This document shows positions 1 through 7,382 of a DNA stretch of 53,954 bases, one piece after another. The notes beneath the pieces were generated by a model. That model saw only the letters and a program-made list of their open reading frames with translations, had not been told where the DNA came from and did no database searches. The translations under genes and the position numbers were made by a program. Positions within the stretch are counted from its first letter, which is position 1, and each line of letters begins with the position of its first letter. The DNA comes from a virus: the IMG/VR virus record IMGVR_UViG_3300022562_000719, positions 1 through 53,954 of that record. One strand, 5' to 3'.

Positions 1-222
1 CTCCGCTGCCCCGTATAGGTTTTTTGGCCTGGGAGAACCTCCGGAATTTTTTCCTCTACTGAATTTATTCCTAAGGATTAAATCCCTGTCCTTCATTCTT
101 ATGATTTCATTCCTAAAGATTTAATTCCTATTTCACTCAACACAAACCAACTGCATTCCATTTGCAGCCACACATCTACCGGGCGTCGCCACAACGCGCG
201 GGACACAACCTAGCTGCACTCC
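1..222. repeat. Left-edge non-coding region with short AT-rich repeats (possible terminus/terminase site)
   Basis: No convincing gene lies here. ATTCCTAA(G/A)GATT(A/T)AAT(C/T)CCT occurs at 67-87 and again at 109-129, 42 bp apart with three mismatches. CTGAATTTATTCCT at 59-72 is matched, one base different, by CTGAATTTATCCCT at 53941-53954, the last bases of the window. In lambda, terminase-binding repeats lie beside the small terminase gene, and here that gene starts at 53910. Terminase recognition or genome ends is therefore a reasonable inference, but cohesive ends cannot be seen directly. Confidence 0.4.
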
Positions 223-708
223 TCAGGCCGCAACTAAGTCTTTCTCACACACGCTAACACGTACTTGTTGACCAAGTAATTGCATCAATACATTCGCACG
301 CTCTGCTGATGTCATACCCTCGTAGATGCACACCGTACCAGCAAACGCACCGTGTTCAATGCGTACACGTTGTCCCTTACGCAACGCAGGTGCAGGTTGA
401 TAAAACCCGTTTCGCTCTTCTACCTTCAACCGTTCCACCACAGCGTCGTCCAGCGTTGCAAGTTGTCCGTTGCTCATAAGCACGTAAGCAACACCTAGAA
501 TGTTTGATATTGATTGCTGTGCTGTGTGCAACAAGCGCTGCACGAAAACATACCGAGGGAACAATGGTTCAACATGTTCAATGCGTCTACCTGCATATCG
601 CTTGACGTATCTAAGTTTAGGGAGCCAACAATGCAGACCCACGCGCGTTGCGTGGTGCACGAATTTGTCCTCGGCCTGTGGGTGTGTGAATACAATAGCC
701 CAGGGCAT
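223..708 (-). CDS. NusG/RfaH-like transcription antitermination factor
   Basis: 161 aa. The N-terminal half matches an NGN domain: it starts MPWAIVFTHPQAEDK and carries EPLFPRYVFVQ, as in RfaH and NusG. The C-terminal part is KOW-like (LRKGQRVRIEHGAFAGTV). Family members bind RNA polymerase and suppress pausing and termination, so this protein probably drives long phage operons or favours phage over host transcription. The start at 708 is chosen because CAGGAG lies 10-14 bases upstream and because the domain begins at this methionine. The frame stays open to 894, and a second possible start at 849 follows a GGGGG tract, which would add about 47 mostly hydrophobic residues. It is the last gene of the leftward early block. 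Confidence 0.85.
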   Translation of the reverse strand: MPWAIVFTHPQAEDKFVHHATRVGLHCWLPKLRYVKRYAGRRIEHVEPLFPRYVFVQRLLHTAQQSISNILGVAYVLMSNGQLATLDDAVVERLKVEERNGFYQPAPALRKGQRVRIEHGAFAGTVCIYEGMTSAERANVLMQLLGQQVRVSVCEKDLVAA

Positions 709-825
709 AAGCGTGTGCGCTCCTGGGTCAATGGTTATAAGCGCACACAACACAGCAGCACAAGAGACCTTTATTAAAAATGTTGCAGCTGAGCACCTAC
801 GACTAAAGTGTACCCGCCAAAACAA

Positions 826-1041
826 GGCGGGAAATCCAGTACCCTTCATTTTGTCCCCCCTTCTGAATTTTGTCCCCCCTTTAAGTAAAAACAATGGGTT
901 AGGGGAAGGCGGGAAAGTGAGAAGGCGGGAAAATGATAGAGGTAGGGGGAAGGCGGGAAAGGTGGAGAAGGGGGGAAACAGGTTATAGGGGCTAAGTCAT
1001 TGATTTAAAGGGAAGGCGGGAAAGGCGGGAAAGGCGGGAAA
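826..1041. repeat. Seven copies of the 9-mer GGCGGGAAA (iteron-like)
   Basis: Exact copies start at 826, 908, 924, 952, 1015, 1024 and 1033. The last three are perfectly tandem (1015-1041), and a degenerate copy lies near 970. All are in the same orientation, upstream of the NusG-like gene and in the region that also holds the palindromes and the 61-bp repeats. The arrangement resembles iterons bound by a replication initiator, or sites for a phage transcription factor. No coding potential is visible between 895 and 1323. Confidence 0.7.
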
Positions 1042-1108
1042 ACATAGTGTAATAGTGTCGTCCCCACCTTGGCGCGCCAGCACCGCACCTGACACCCATA
1101 ACACCCAG

Positions 1109-1325
1109 CGACTCCGCAGTCGGCAGGGGTCAGCGATGTCAAACAGGTGTTGACACCAGCTGACACCACCAGAACGCGGACTCACGCGGAGTCAGCAGAG
1201 TCTGCTGAGTGTCAGCCCCTGCATACCACCTACAGCGAGGATTCAGCGCGGCTCAGCTGTAGTCAGTGAAAGTCTGCCCCAATAAGCCACCGCAAGCGCA
1301 CACTCACCAGGACTCAATGAGATTC
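1109..1325. repeat. Palindrome and GANTC cluster, part 1
   Basis: Inverted repeats are CGACTccgcAGTCG (1109-1122), GACTCacgcgGAGTC (1179-1193), CAGCAGAgTCTGCTG (1193-1207) and GACTCaatgaGATTC (1311-1325, one mismatch). The palindromes embed GANTC, the recognition site of the alphaproteobacterial methylase CcrM, at 1110, 1179, 1189, 1198, 1240, 1311 and 1321. No gene is seen. The role may be as a replication origin, as operators, or as sites for the phage GcrA encoded at 21283. Confidence 0.6.
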
Positions 1326-1539
1326 ACCGCGCAAAGGGATACGAGGGGGCCCAGCTCACACCGACGCAGCCAGTAACCACCCAGCTGAGCACTATGCCGC
1401 GCCGGTAGCAACGCAAGTACAGCGCGCCGGCCGGCCACCGCTTACGCGCTGCCAGGAAGGTGTGCACCACCAAGCGCAGGGACGGGGAACGGTGGTGGTA
1501 GCAGCTAAGGAAAGTTTTGCCATATGAGGCTATGCGCAT
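1324..1539 (-). CDS. Small protein of unknown function (71 aa)
   Basis: It starts MRIASYGKTFLSCYHH and is basic, with a hydrophobic C-terminal stretch (GIVLSWVVTGCVGVSW) that could be a membrane segment. The start at 1539 is strongly supported by CACAGGAGCACGAC directly before ATG, the same extended ribosome binding site used by the polymerase gene and many others in this phage. I do not recognise a family. It is isolated between two repeat blocks, with no coupled neighbour. The codon for its last residues overlaps the end of the first GANTC cluster. Confidence 0.55.
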   Translation of the reverse strand: MRIASYGKTFLSCYHHRSPSLRLVVHTFLAARKRWPAGALYLRCYRRGIVLSWVVTGCVGVSWAPSYPFAR

Positions 1540-1596
1540 GTCGTGCTCCTGTGTTTGTCCCTGCATGCTACACCAGCAAGGCACGGTACTTCAAGC

Positions 1597-1846
1597 GAGT
1601 CAGCGGGATTCAGCGAGACTCAGCAGAATTACCCCGAAAATAGGGGTTATTTAAAGAAAGGCAGCACAATTCTGCTGGCTGGTTTGAAAGGTAGCACAAT
1701 TCAGCGCCCACTCAGCCACATTCGGTGCTATTCAAGGGGACTCAGCTGCATTCAACCCCGTTTGCCACCGCTGACGCCTATTTCAACAGGGTTCAAAGGG
1801 GTCAAGCAGCAGTTGACACCATTAGACCCAGCAGAATCTAGATTCT
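1597..1846. repeat. Palindrome and GANTC cluster, part 2
   Basis: GANTC occurs at 1597, 1607, 1617, 1739, 1834 and 1841, and again at 2019. AGAATCTAGATTCT (1833-1846) is a perfect 14-bp palindrome containing two of them. CAGCACAATTC occurs at 1661-1675 and again near 1693. Fourteen GANTC sites lie between 1110 and 2023, where about 3.6 would be expected by chance. I see no gene from 1540 to 2256. Confidence 0.6.
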
Positions 1847-2117
1847 TAAGGGGTCGGCAGGGGCTAACACCACCTTGACCCCACTGACTACCCGAGAAAC
1901 GTGTTTCTCAGGGTGTCAGCGGTATCCAGCAGCAGTTGACACCTGCCAACCCCGGAGAAACGCGGTTCTCACGTAGTCACAGGGGTCAAACACCACCTGA
2001 CACCCCTAAACCCCTGCCGACTCCGGGTTCACAAGGGGTCAAAGGGGTCAAAGTGGCCTTGGATACCATTGGATACCCAAGAAACAAGGTTCACAAGGGG
2101 TCAAAGGGGTCAAAGTA
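1745..2117. repeat. Imperfect tandem array with ~61-bp period
   Basis: Units share a leading ACACC or TTGACA-like segment, a central inverted repeat and a trailing AGGGGTCA. Centres of the inverted repeats fall at about 1840 (AGAATCTAGATTCT), 1902 (GAGAAACgtGTTTCTC, 1894-1909) and 1963 (GAGAAacgcggTTCTC, 1955-1970), with weaker versions near 2024 and 2087. The last two units share an identical 29-bp stretch at 2026-2054 and 2088-2116, 62 bp apart. The array lies just downstream of the primase-helicase gene, a common place for a phage replication origin. Tandem operators are the alternative. Confidence 0.65.
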
Positions 2118-2256
2118 TGGCTAACACCCAGCCAGCCGGCCCTAGGCGCGCACCCCACCAAGTCCCGGCATTACCCTACCCCACCCAGCCAGCACCAGCG
2201 CCGGCTATGCTCCCCGCGGACCTGGTGTGTCCCTACTCTGCGAGACTCAGTGTGAT

Positions 2257-4353
2257 TCAAAGAAGCAACCGCCACATCCACGGCCCCACCTCACCCCGTG
2301 TTTTTTCCGACACTACCCCGAGCTTGTCCTTTGCATAGCGCAACTGGTGACCTGTAAACCCCTCCTTAAATGCAGCAGCTTCAATGTCGGGTGCAGCAAC
2401 CGGACCTTCACGCAACATGTCACACAACCAGTTCTGAACCTTGTTGTGCTCCTTTGCTTTTTCCTTGCGCTCAAAGCTCCCGTTGCTCGCAGCTACCGCA
2501 TCATCGGCCGTAACACCCTCAACCTCCCCTTCCCACACCACAAACGGCGCGTCGACATCCACCCCTGTGACGTGGTCTTTTTCAACAAACTTCACCTCCT
2601 GCTTATATGCAAGCGACGGCATCATTTTGTGCACGTTGGTTTTAGCGTTTGAAAACAACTTGCGACCTGTGGGAACACGTGCACCTTCCTCGTCCTTTTC
2701 CATTTCGTCAGTGCAGATGTGCCCAATTCTACCGGCAGCAATAAAGGCCTGTGACCCTATAAAGTGGTCAATGGCACGCGTCCCCGCGCTCTTGGGTGGA
2801 TGCGTAATGGTTGACAGCGCGATGTTGGTACGTTCAGCAAAGTCCTTAAGGGGACCGAGCTGCGAGCGCACCTCCGTGGCTTTGTGGCTGTCCATTTTAC
2901 CACCCATGTAGGCCGTTATGGGATCAAGTGTAATCAACCCCACGTTGCCAATGTCCAGCACAATGCGCTCGAGCTGGTCGAGGTCCTCGGCCAGGAGGAA
3001 CTGGCGGTCCTTACCCTCCGAGCGTATGCGGTTCAAAATGAAGACGCGTCTGCAATCGGCACCCGCTGCCAGCAAGCGCGGTTTGACCTCCTGCTCGAGC
3101 GTATCTTCTGCCGTAAGCATAATGACGTTCATGGGTTCAACAGCAGGTGCACCGTCCGGCCACGGCAGCCCCGCTGTGGCGCACGCTATGAAATGGATCT
3201 GCACCTGCGACTTACCCAGCCCAGGGATCCCCGTGAGCAGCTCTTGCGCACCGCGTAACAGATGCCCCGGCCACACCCAATCCTTGGCGCGCGAACGTAT
3301 GTCAGCAGCGCACAACACAAGACTGGTCTTCTTGCTGGTTGCTTGCGGCTGGAATTTTCTTCTTATGCGCAGCACGTCCGCGGACAAATCCTTGCCTTCG
3401 ACGTAGCGCTTGCCAATACCTCGAGGATGCGTGTTAAAAAGCGCAATGATATCGGGGTCGGATACGCCGCGCGTTTGGAGTTGTTCTATGACCGATGCAG
3501 CGGTTGAAGACGTGTCTTCCCCTTCGTAGGGTGGTGCCGCTATTGCTTTCTTCAATGCTGCCGGCAATTTTGCGAACAGATCTCCCAGCGCTGTCGCGCT
3601 CTTGGGTGCTTGCGGTTGCTCGGTGGGGATAGGTTGTTCGGGTGCTGGGAATGCTTCCAGCATGTGGATGGAATTATTAAAGCGAATGAGCTTGGTGGGG
3701 CACGGGGTGCGGCCCGCCTCGAGCTTTTTCTTGTTGGGGATGTTGGTGGTGCCTGGTAAGCGCAGTATGCGGTCAATATTTTGTGTGCCTGCAACCGATC
3801 CCAGCTTAAGCATTAACGCTGCCGCGCGCTGCTCAACATCCTCAATTATTTTTGCATCCTGTGCGGCGTAGGACTTTTTACCCTCAGCGCCCGCAATAGG
3901 TTCACCCAGCGTAATTGGTTCAGCAAGCTTCCACAGCGCTTGGATGCCGTTGCCCGAGTCTATAATAACGGTTGACGGTGGATGGTAGGAAGTAAGCGCG
4001 GTCAGGTAACGCGCCTTTGCCTGCTCCGGTGTTTCGTCGTGCTTGGGATCAAGGTCCGCGGGGATGTACTCAATTGCCGCAATGTCAAACTTGGAGGCCT
4101 TTTTAATTAAGTTGGAGCGCGTGGGATTGACCGAGAAGTATAGATTTTTGTGCTTGTCACGGAAGCGTACGAACTTAACCACCTGCTCGGGGTCGTCCGT
4201 GGTGATGGTTTCAGTGGGACCGTCGGGCACAATGGCAGTGAGCGTCCACGGCCCGCCTGGGCGCAGTTGCTCAAGGAACTCCACCGTCTCCCTGTAGTCC
4301 TGCGGTGGTGGTTGCCCGCCTGCTGGTTGTTTCCAGGGTCGCTCTGCTGTCAT
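2257..4353 (-). CDS. Bifunctional primase-helicase (AEP primase + RepA-like RecA-fold helicase)
   Basis: 698 aa. The N-terminal half resembles archaeo-eukaryotic-type primases of the RepB/Prim-Pol group. It has an acidic pair in YIPADLDP (D100, D102), the SGNG turn at 133-136 and a third acidic residue in NIDRILRLPGTTN (D194). The C-terminal half is a RepA/AAA_25-type hexameric helicase with Walker A GIPGLGKS (375-382) and a Walker B-like strand, LITLDP. It should unwind and prime at the phage origin, probably the repeat region just downstream. The start overlaps the upstream nuclease stop (ATGA), so translation is probably coupled. It has no strong binding site of its own. Confidence 0.85.
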   Translation of the reverse strand: MTAERPWKQPAGGQPPPQDYRETVEFLEQLRPGGPWTLTAIVPDGPTETITTDDPEQVVKFVRFRDKHKNLYFSVNPTRSNLIKKASKFDIAAIEYIPADLDPKHDETPEQAKARYLTALTSYHPPSTVIIDSGNGIQALWKLAEPITLGEPIAGAEGKKSYAAQDAKIIEDVEQRAAALMLKLGSVAGTQNIDRILRLPGTTNIPNKKKLEAGRTPCPTKLIRFNNSIHMLEAFPAPEQPIPTEQPQAPKSATALGDLFAKLPAALKKAIAAPPYEGEDTSSTAASVIEQLQTRGVSDPDIIALFNTHPRGIGKRYVEGKDLSADVLRIRRKFQPQATSKKTSLVLCAADIRSRAKDWVWPGHLLRGAQELLTGIPGLGKSQVQIHFIACATAGLPWPDGAPAVEPMNVIMLTAEDTLEQEVKPRLLAAGADCRRVFILNRIRSEGKDRQFLLAEDLDQLERIVLDIGNVGLITLDPITAYMGGKMDSHKATEVRSQLGPLKDFAERTNIALSTITHPPKSAGTRAIDHFIGSQAFIAAGRIGHICTDEMEKDEEGARVPTGRKLFSNAKTNVHKMMPSLAYKQEVKFVEKDHVTGVDVDAPFVVWEGEVEGVTADDAVAASNGSFERKEKAKEHNKVQNWLCDMLREGPVAAPDIEAAAFKEGFTGHQLRYAKDKLGVVSEKTRGEVGPWMWRLLL

Positions 4354-5294
4354 GCTGCACCGTTAACCCACTCGGTGCCATCCTTAAGCTTGTATTTCAC
4401 CCAGCGGTCTTTTTCGTTTGCATCAACCTGCTCCCCAGGAACAAGCGACGGAAGGAATAAGTGCTTGGGGCAACCCTTTTGCTGCTCGTCGTACTCAAGC
4501 TCCTTATCGTACAGCGTACAGCGCACCACCGCACCGTCAAGGAACTCAGCTGAAATACACGTGCGGCAATTTTTGCGCGCGAGCTCTCCCGCATGACATA
4601 CGTCTGCGTGGTTGCACCACTGGCAAGCGTAAGCTGCCTTTGAAGTAGGGTCTTCAAACAGTTTACCGGGTGCAACATGTGCAGCCACAATGCGGCGAAC
4701 CTTTGCTTCAACCTGTAGCGCGTGCACCTTATCGAACTCAATGCGCTCTGCATACAGCGCATCATCGTTCTTATTAACTGCCAAATAGAGCGCGCGCTTT
4801 ATGTTTTCAGCGTGCATGTATGCTTGGCACTGCGCATAGTGATCGGGCTTTGTTGCTTTCAGCTTCTTTTTCTTAAGCTCCTTAAATGATTTTTCGTTGT
4901 GCGATTTGCACTCAACCACATGCACTGTCGCGGGTGCTTCGGGTAGACCTGTTACCTTACCATCCAGCCTCCCACGCAGCCAACCTTCCACCAGCTCAAC
5001 GCGAAACTGCTGCCCCGTTGCCGGGTCCAGGCGTTCAACCTGCATGCCGGCGTTTTCCAGGTCGTCAAGCAACCGCTTTTCCTCAAGGTTGCCGGTATCA
5101 AACCTGCGCTGCTTTTGCCCGCTAATTTTTTCAGGTGGCGACACCCACCGCAACGTGTACCAAATAGCGCGCTCGCATTCGTTTCCAATTATCCCCATAG
5201 GAACACCGCGTGAGTCACCAAAGTTGGAGCGCTTTTCGTACGCGTCCCAAATAGCGTTGACGGTGTGGCTAATAGGTTCGGGGAGAGCTACCAT
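4350..5294 (-). CDS. Cas4/RecB-like PD-(D/E)XK exonuclease, probably Fe-S
   Basis: 314 aa. The nuclease core is visible as GRLDGKVTG (D111) followed by VVECKS (E128, K130) and a QCQAYM motif (Q155). An early cysteine, GNECERAIWY (C40), and a later cluster (CQWCNHADVC) match the layout of Cas4/AddB-type nucleases, where four cysteines hold a 4Fe-4S cluster. Further cysteines follow in the C-terminal 60 residues. Proteins of this type resect DNA ends for recombination or replication. It sits between the SSB-like and primase-helicase genes, consistent with a phage recombination system. Confidence 0.8.
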   Translation of the reverse strand: MVALPEPISHTVNAIWDAYEKRSNFGDSRGVPMGIIGNECERAIWYTLRWVSPPEKISGQKQRRFDTGNLEEKRLLDDLENAGMQVERLDPATGQQFRVELVEGWLRGRLDGKVTGLPEAPATVHVVECKSHNEKSFKELKKKKLKATKPDHYAQCQAYMHAENIKRALYLAVNKNDDALYAERIEFDKVHALQVEAKVRRIVAAHVAPGKLFEDPTSKAAYACQWCNHADVCHAGELARKNCRTCISAEFLDGAVVRCTLYDKELEYDEQQKGCPKHLFLPSLVPGEQVDANEKDRWVKYKLKDGTEWVNGAA

Positions 5295-5310
5295 TGTGAG
5301 ACCCCAGGAT

Positions 5311-5332
5311 GCCGGGGCATTTGCGCCCCGGC
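5311..5332. other. Intergenic hairpin
   Basis: GCCGGGGC (5311-5318) and GCCCCGGC (5325-5332) form a perfect 8-bp stem with a 6-base loop, between the SSB-like gene and the nuclease gene. Neither strand has a T-tract after it, so it is not a standard terminator. mRNA processing or stability is possible. Confidence 0.6.
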
Positions 5333-5350
5333 TGTTGTAGCGGTGTTGGG

Positions 5351-5884
5351 TTAGAACGGGATCTCGTCGTCCAATTCCTGCGTTGTTTTATTCGCCCACG
5401 GCTTAGCAGGTGCAGCCGCTTTCCCCTTTTGCGCTTGTACCGGCGCTTTGCCGGGTGCGGTCCTGGTCGGTCCCTTGTTGGGCATTGCATAGTGCAGCGT
5501 ATTCTGCGGTCCGTACACACCATTGGGATCTCGCCGCACACCCACACGTGCGGTGAACGGTTTGAAATGAAGCTGCTCGGTGTCCTTGAGCTGGCCGATG
5601 TCAAGGTGGATCAGGTTGCACAGCGACTTGAGGGAAGTCTGCGCAATGCGCTGCGCCTCAGCGCTTTGATTGCGGATGTTTAAGCGATCCCATATCAAGC
5701 GGTTGGCATACTCCCCGTCGATAACCTGCACCGTGAGCACAAGCATTTCGCCCGTACCTGCTTTTGTCTCCTCGATCTTGCTGTCAATCACCTGCATGTT
5801 GTAGGTGCCCGACGGTATTGGGTCGAAGTTACGCTCATCGTCCGGGATTTCGTTGGGGTCGAATTGTTGATTAAGAGCGACCAT
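5351..5884 (-). CDS. DUF669-type single-stranded-DNA-binding-like protein
   Basis: 177 aa. The N-terminal two thirds fit the phage DUF669 family (IPSGTYNMQVIDSKIEETK, then LVLTVQVIDGEYANRLIWDRL). The C-terminal tail is low complexity and ends DDEIPF, the acidic tip typical of bacterial SSB that recruits replication proteins. It probably coats single-stranded DNA for the neighbouring ATPase, nuclease and primase-helicase. AAGGAA lies upstream of the start. Confidence 0.8.
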   Translation of the reverse strand: MVALNQQFDPNEIPDDERNFDPIPSGTYNMQVIDSKIEETKAGTGEMLVLTVQVIDGEYANRLIWDRLNIRNQSAEAQRIAQTSLKSLCNLIHLDIGQLKDTEQLHFKPFTARVGVRRDPNGVYGPQNTLHYAMPNKGPTRTAPGKAPVQAQKGKAAAPAKPWANKTTQELDDEIPF

Positions 5885-5916
5885 GGAAATGTTCCTTTGT
5901 GTTGATGTTGCGTGCG

Positions 5917-6723
5917 TCAGCCTGCTGCCATTGGATTGGCAACCGCTTTTAGCTTCTTGGTTTCGGGAAAAAACGGAGCAAGGGTTTCATAGCCCTTACC
6001 CTTTTCATATTGAACCTTGTCCGGCAAATTGTAGCGGTTCTTTGCCACGTATGCGGGACGCGGTGTTGCGTGGATGAAGCGGTTGCCACCACCGTCAGCA
6101 CGCACCCGCGTACCTGGGCCGGTCTTGGCCTTGGGGTCGTTTTGTTTGAGGGTGATGTCCTGGTTGAGGAACAGGATTGCGTCAACCTCGTCCTGAAAGA
6201 TCCCAATGGCGCGCTTGTGCAGCCGTATGTCGTAGCGGCTGTACGACGCGGTCATGGGGTCATTGACGGTTTCAATTGTTGAGTGCGCAATGTACACAAC
6301 ACCCATGCCTTTATCACGCCGCAGCGCGTTCATGCCGTCGAGCATTTCACGCCAGTAGTTGTCAGCTGCAACGTAGCCTTTACCGAAGCCTGGTGTTTCA
6401 ATGTTTTGCCACTGGTTGTCAGCGCACACCTTTGCCCACACCAAGGGTTCAAGCTTGTCCAAGCTGTCAAGCACCACCGTCTTGCCCTTGTGGTGCTCGG
6501 TGTACAGCAAAGCGATTGCTTCCATCACCTTGTCGTAGCTGTCCAAGCGACCAAAACTTTGCAGCTCGAGGTCCGACGGTGTGCCGTCTTCGACCTGTAG
6601 AAAAACCGGATCGGGCCACTCGGCCGCGAGCGTGGTTTTACCAATACCAGGAGGGCCGTAGATTAAAGCCCTGGGTGGCATGGTCGCCTTCACCGTGTGA
6701 AGGTCTTTCATGCTTAGTGCCAT
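5917..6723 (-). CDS. Sak4-like RecA-fold ATPase (AAA_24), single-strand annealing/recombination
   Basis: 268 aa. Walker A is GPPGIGKT (23-30) and Walker B is in KTVVLDSLDKL. The remainder matches phage AAA_24 proteins (VYIAHSTIETVNDP). Sak4 proteins are compact RecA relatives that anneal or exchange strands, usually with a cognate SSB, and here the DUF669 SSB-like gene is the next gene. AAAGGT precedes the ATG. Confidence 0.8.
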   Translation of the reverse strand: MALSMKDLHTVKATMPPRALIYGPPGIGKTTLAAEWPDPVFLQVEDGTPSDLELQSFGRLDSYDKVMEAIALLYTEHHKGKTVVLDSLDKLEPLVWAKVCADNQWQNIETPGFGKGYVAADNYWREMLDGMNALRRDKGMGVVYIAHSTIETVNDPMTASYSRYDIRLHKRAIGIFQDEVDAILFLNQDITLKQNDPKAKTGPGTRVRADGGGNRFIHATPRPAYVAKNRYNLPDKVQYEKGKGYETLAPFFPETKKLKAVANPMAAG

Positions 6724-6726
6724 CTG

Positions 6727-6858
6727 CTACCTTTCGGATGACGCGTGCCCCTGGTTGATGTGCGTAAGGAATGCAACGGGGATCGTTGAGTCATCGTTTT
6801 GCGAGCACTGCCCGCATTGCACTCCTTTTACCAAAGTGAATTCCTTGCCGGAAAACAT
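6727..6858 (-). CDS. Possible overlapping small protein (43 aa)
   Basis: This frame reads MFSGKEFTLVKGVQCGQC and ends DDSTIPVAFLTHINQG plus seven residues. It overlaps the C-terminus of the VRR-NUC gene and ends 4 bases before the Sak4-like gene. Its composition looks protein-like and it contains CGQC, but the only candidate binding site (GAGGTG) lies about 14 bases upstream. It may be chance. Confidence 0.25.
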   Translation of the reverse strand: MFSGKEFTLVKGVQCGQCSQNDDSTIPVAFLTHINQGHASSER

Positions 6859-7198
6859 CCATGTCACGCAGCACCTCGAGCGCTTCATCCAGCCCGTATG
6901 CAATGTGATAGACACCGCCTGCATTAGTTAAGCTGGTTTGAAAACCGCGCTGCTCTTCAGACTGCTTACCTGTTTCGGTCTTAAGCTCGAGACCGTGAAA
7001 TATGCGGTCAACAACAAACATAAGGTCAGCTGCACCCGGCAGCACACCCTGCGCCTTAAGGCGCGTGCCGGTAGTGCGCGAGCGTTGTTCTCCGTTGGGG
7101 CATGCCCACCAGCAGATATCATACCGCGCATAGACACGAAGCAGCAGTACGATATGTTGCTGCAACGCGTCCTCGGACATTAACGCTTTGCGCGTCAT
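6791..7198 (-). CDS. VRR-NUC domain nuclease
   Basis: 135 aa. Motifs of the VRR-NUC fold are in order: CPNGEQRSRTTGTRLKAQG, then PGAADLMFV (catalytic D), GLELKTETGKQS (E-x-K) and a Q-containing helix (EEQRGFQTSL). VRR-NUC phage proteins are structure-specific nucleases, often placed with replication and recombination genes as here. The start overlaps the stop of the 48-aa gene upstream (ATGA). A second methionine at residue 7 is an alternative start. Confidence 0.85.
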   Translation of the reverse strand: MTRKALMSEDALQQHIVLLLRVYARYDICWWACPNGEQRSRTTGTRLKAQGVLPGAADLMFVVDRIFHGLELKTETGKQSEEQRGFQTSLTNAGGVYHIAYGLDEALEVLRDMDVFRQGIHFGKRSAMRAVLAKR

Positions 7199-7341
7199 GC
7201 TGGTTGCTTTAATTGCTTAGCAGCTTCCTCGAGTAGCTCGCGCAAGTCAGCAAACGCAAGTACATATTCACCATTTAAATTCCAAGGAAAAGTTACCTTG
7301 GCTAGATCTTCAAGTTTTTGAATTAGTAATGCTCTGTTCAT
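7195..7341 (-). CDS. Small protein of unknown function (48 aa)
   Basis: It reads MNRALLIQKLEDLAKVTFPW and ends ADLRELLEEAAKQLKQPA. It is mostly helical and amphipathic, which suggests a small binding or accessory protein. The start is well supported by CACAGGAG nine bases before ATG. The stop overlaps the VRR-NUC start (ATGA), so the two are co-translated. It lies between DNA polymerase and the nuclease. No family recognised. Confidence 0.7.
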   Translation of the reverse strand: MNRALLIQKLEDLAKVTFPWNLNGEYVLAFADLRELLEEAAKQLKQPA

Positions 7342-7382
7342 TTTGAAGTCTCCTGTGTTGCGCGAAAACGGTAGTTAGTTTT

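Noticed and set aside
495-2338. Plus-strand frames across the left repeat region
   Set aside because: They run through the repeats, lack binding sites, and have compositions dictated by the repeats.
5311-5332. Terminator between the SSB-like and nuclease genes
   Set aside because: The hairpin is strong but no T-tract follows on either strand and the genes on both sides belong to one operon.
6724-6805. 26-codon frame starting at the VRR-NUC stop (ATGA)
   Set aside because: No binding site of its own and low-complexity basic sequence. Another frame over the same bases looks more protein-like.
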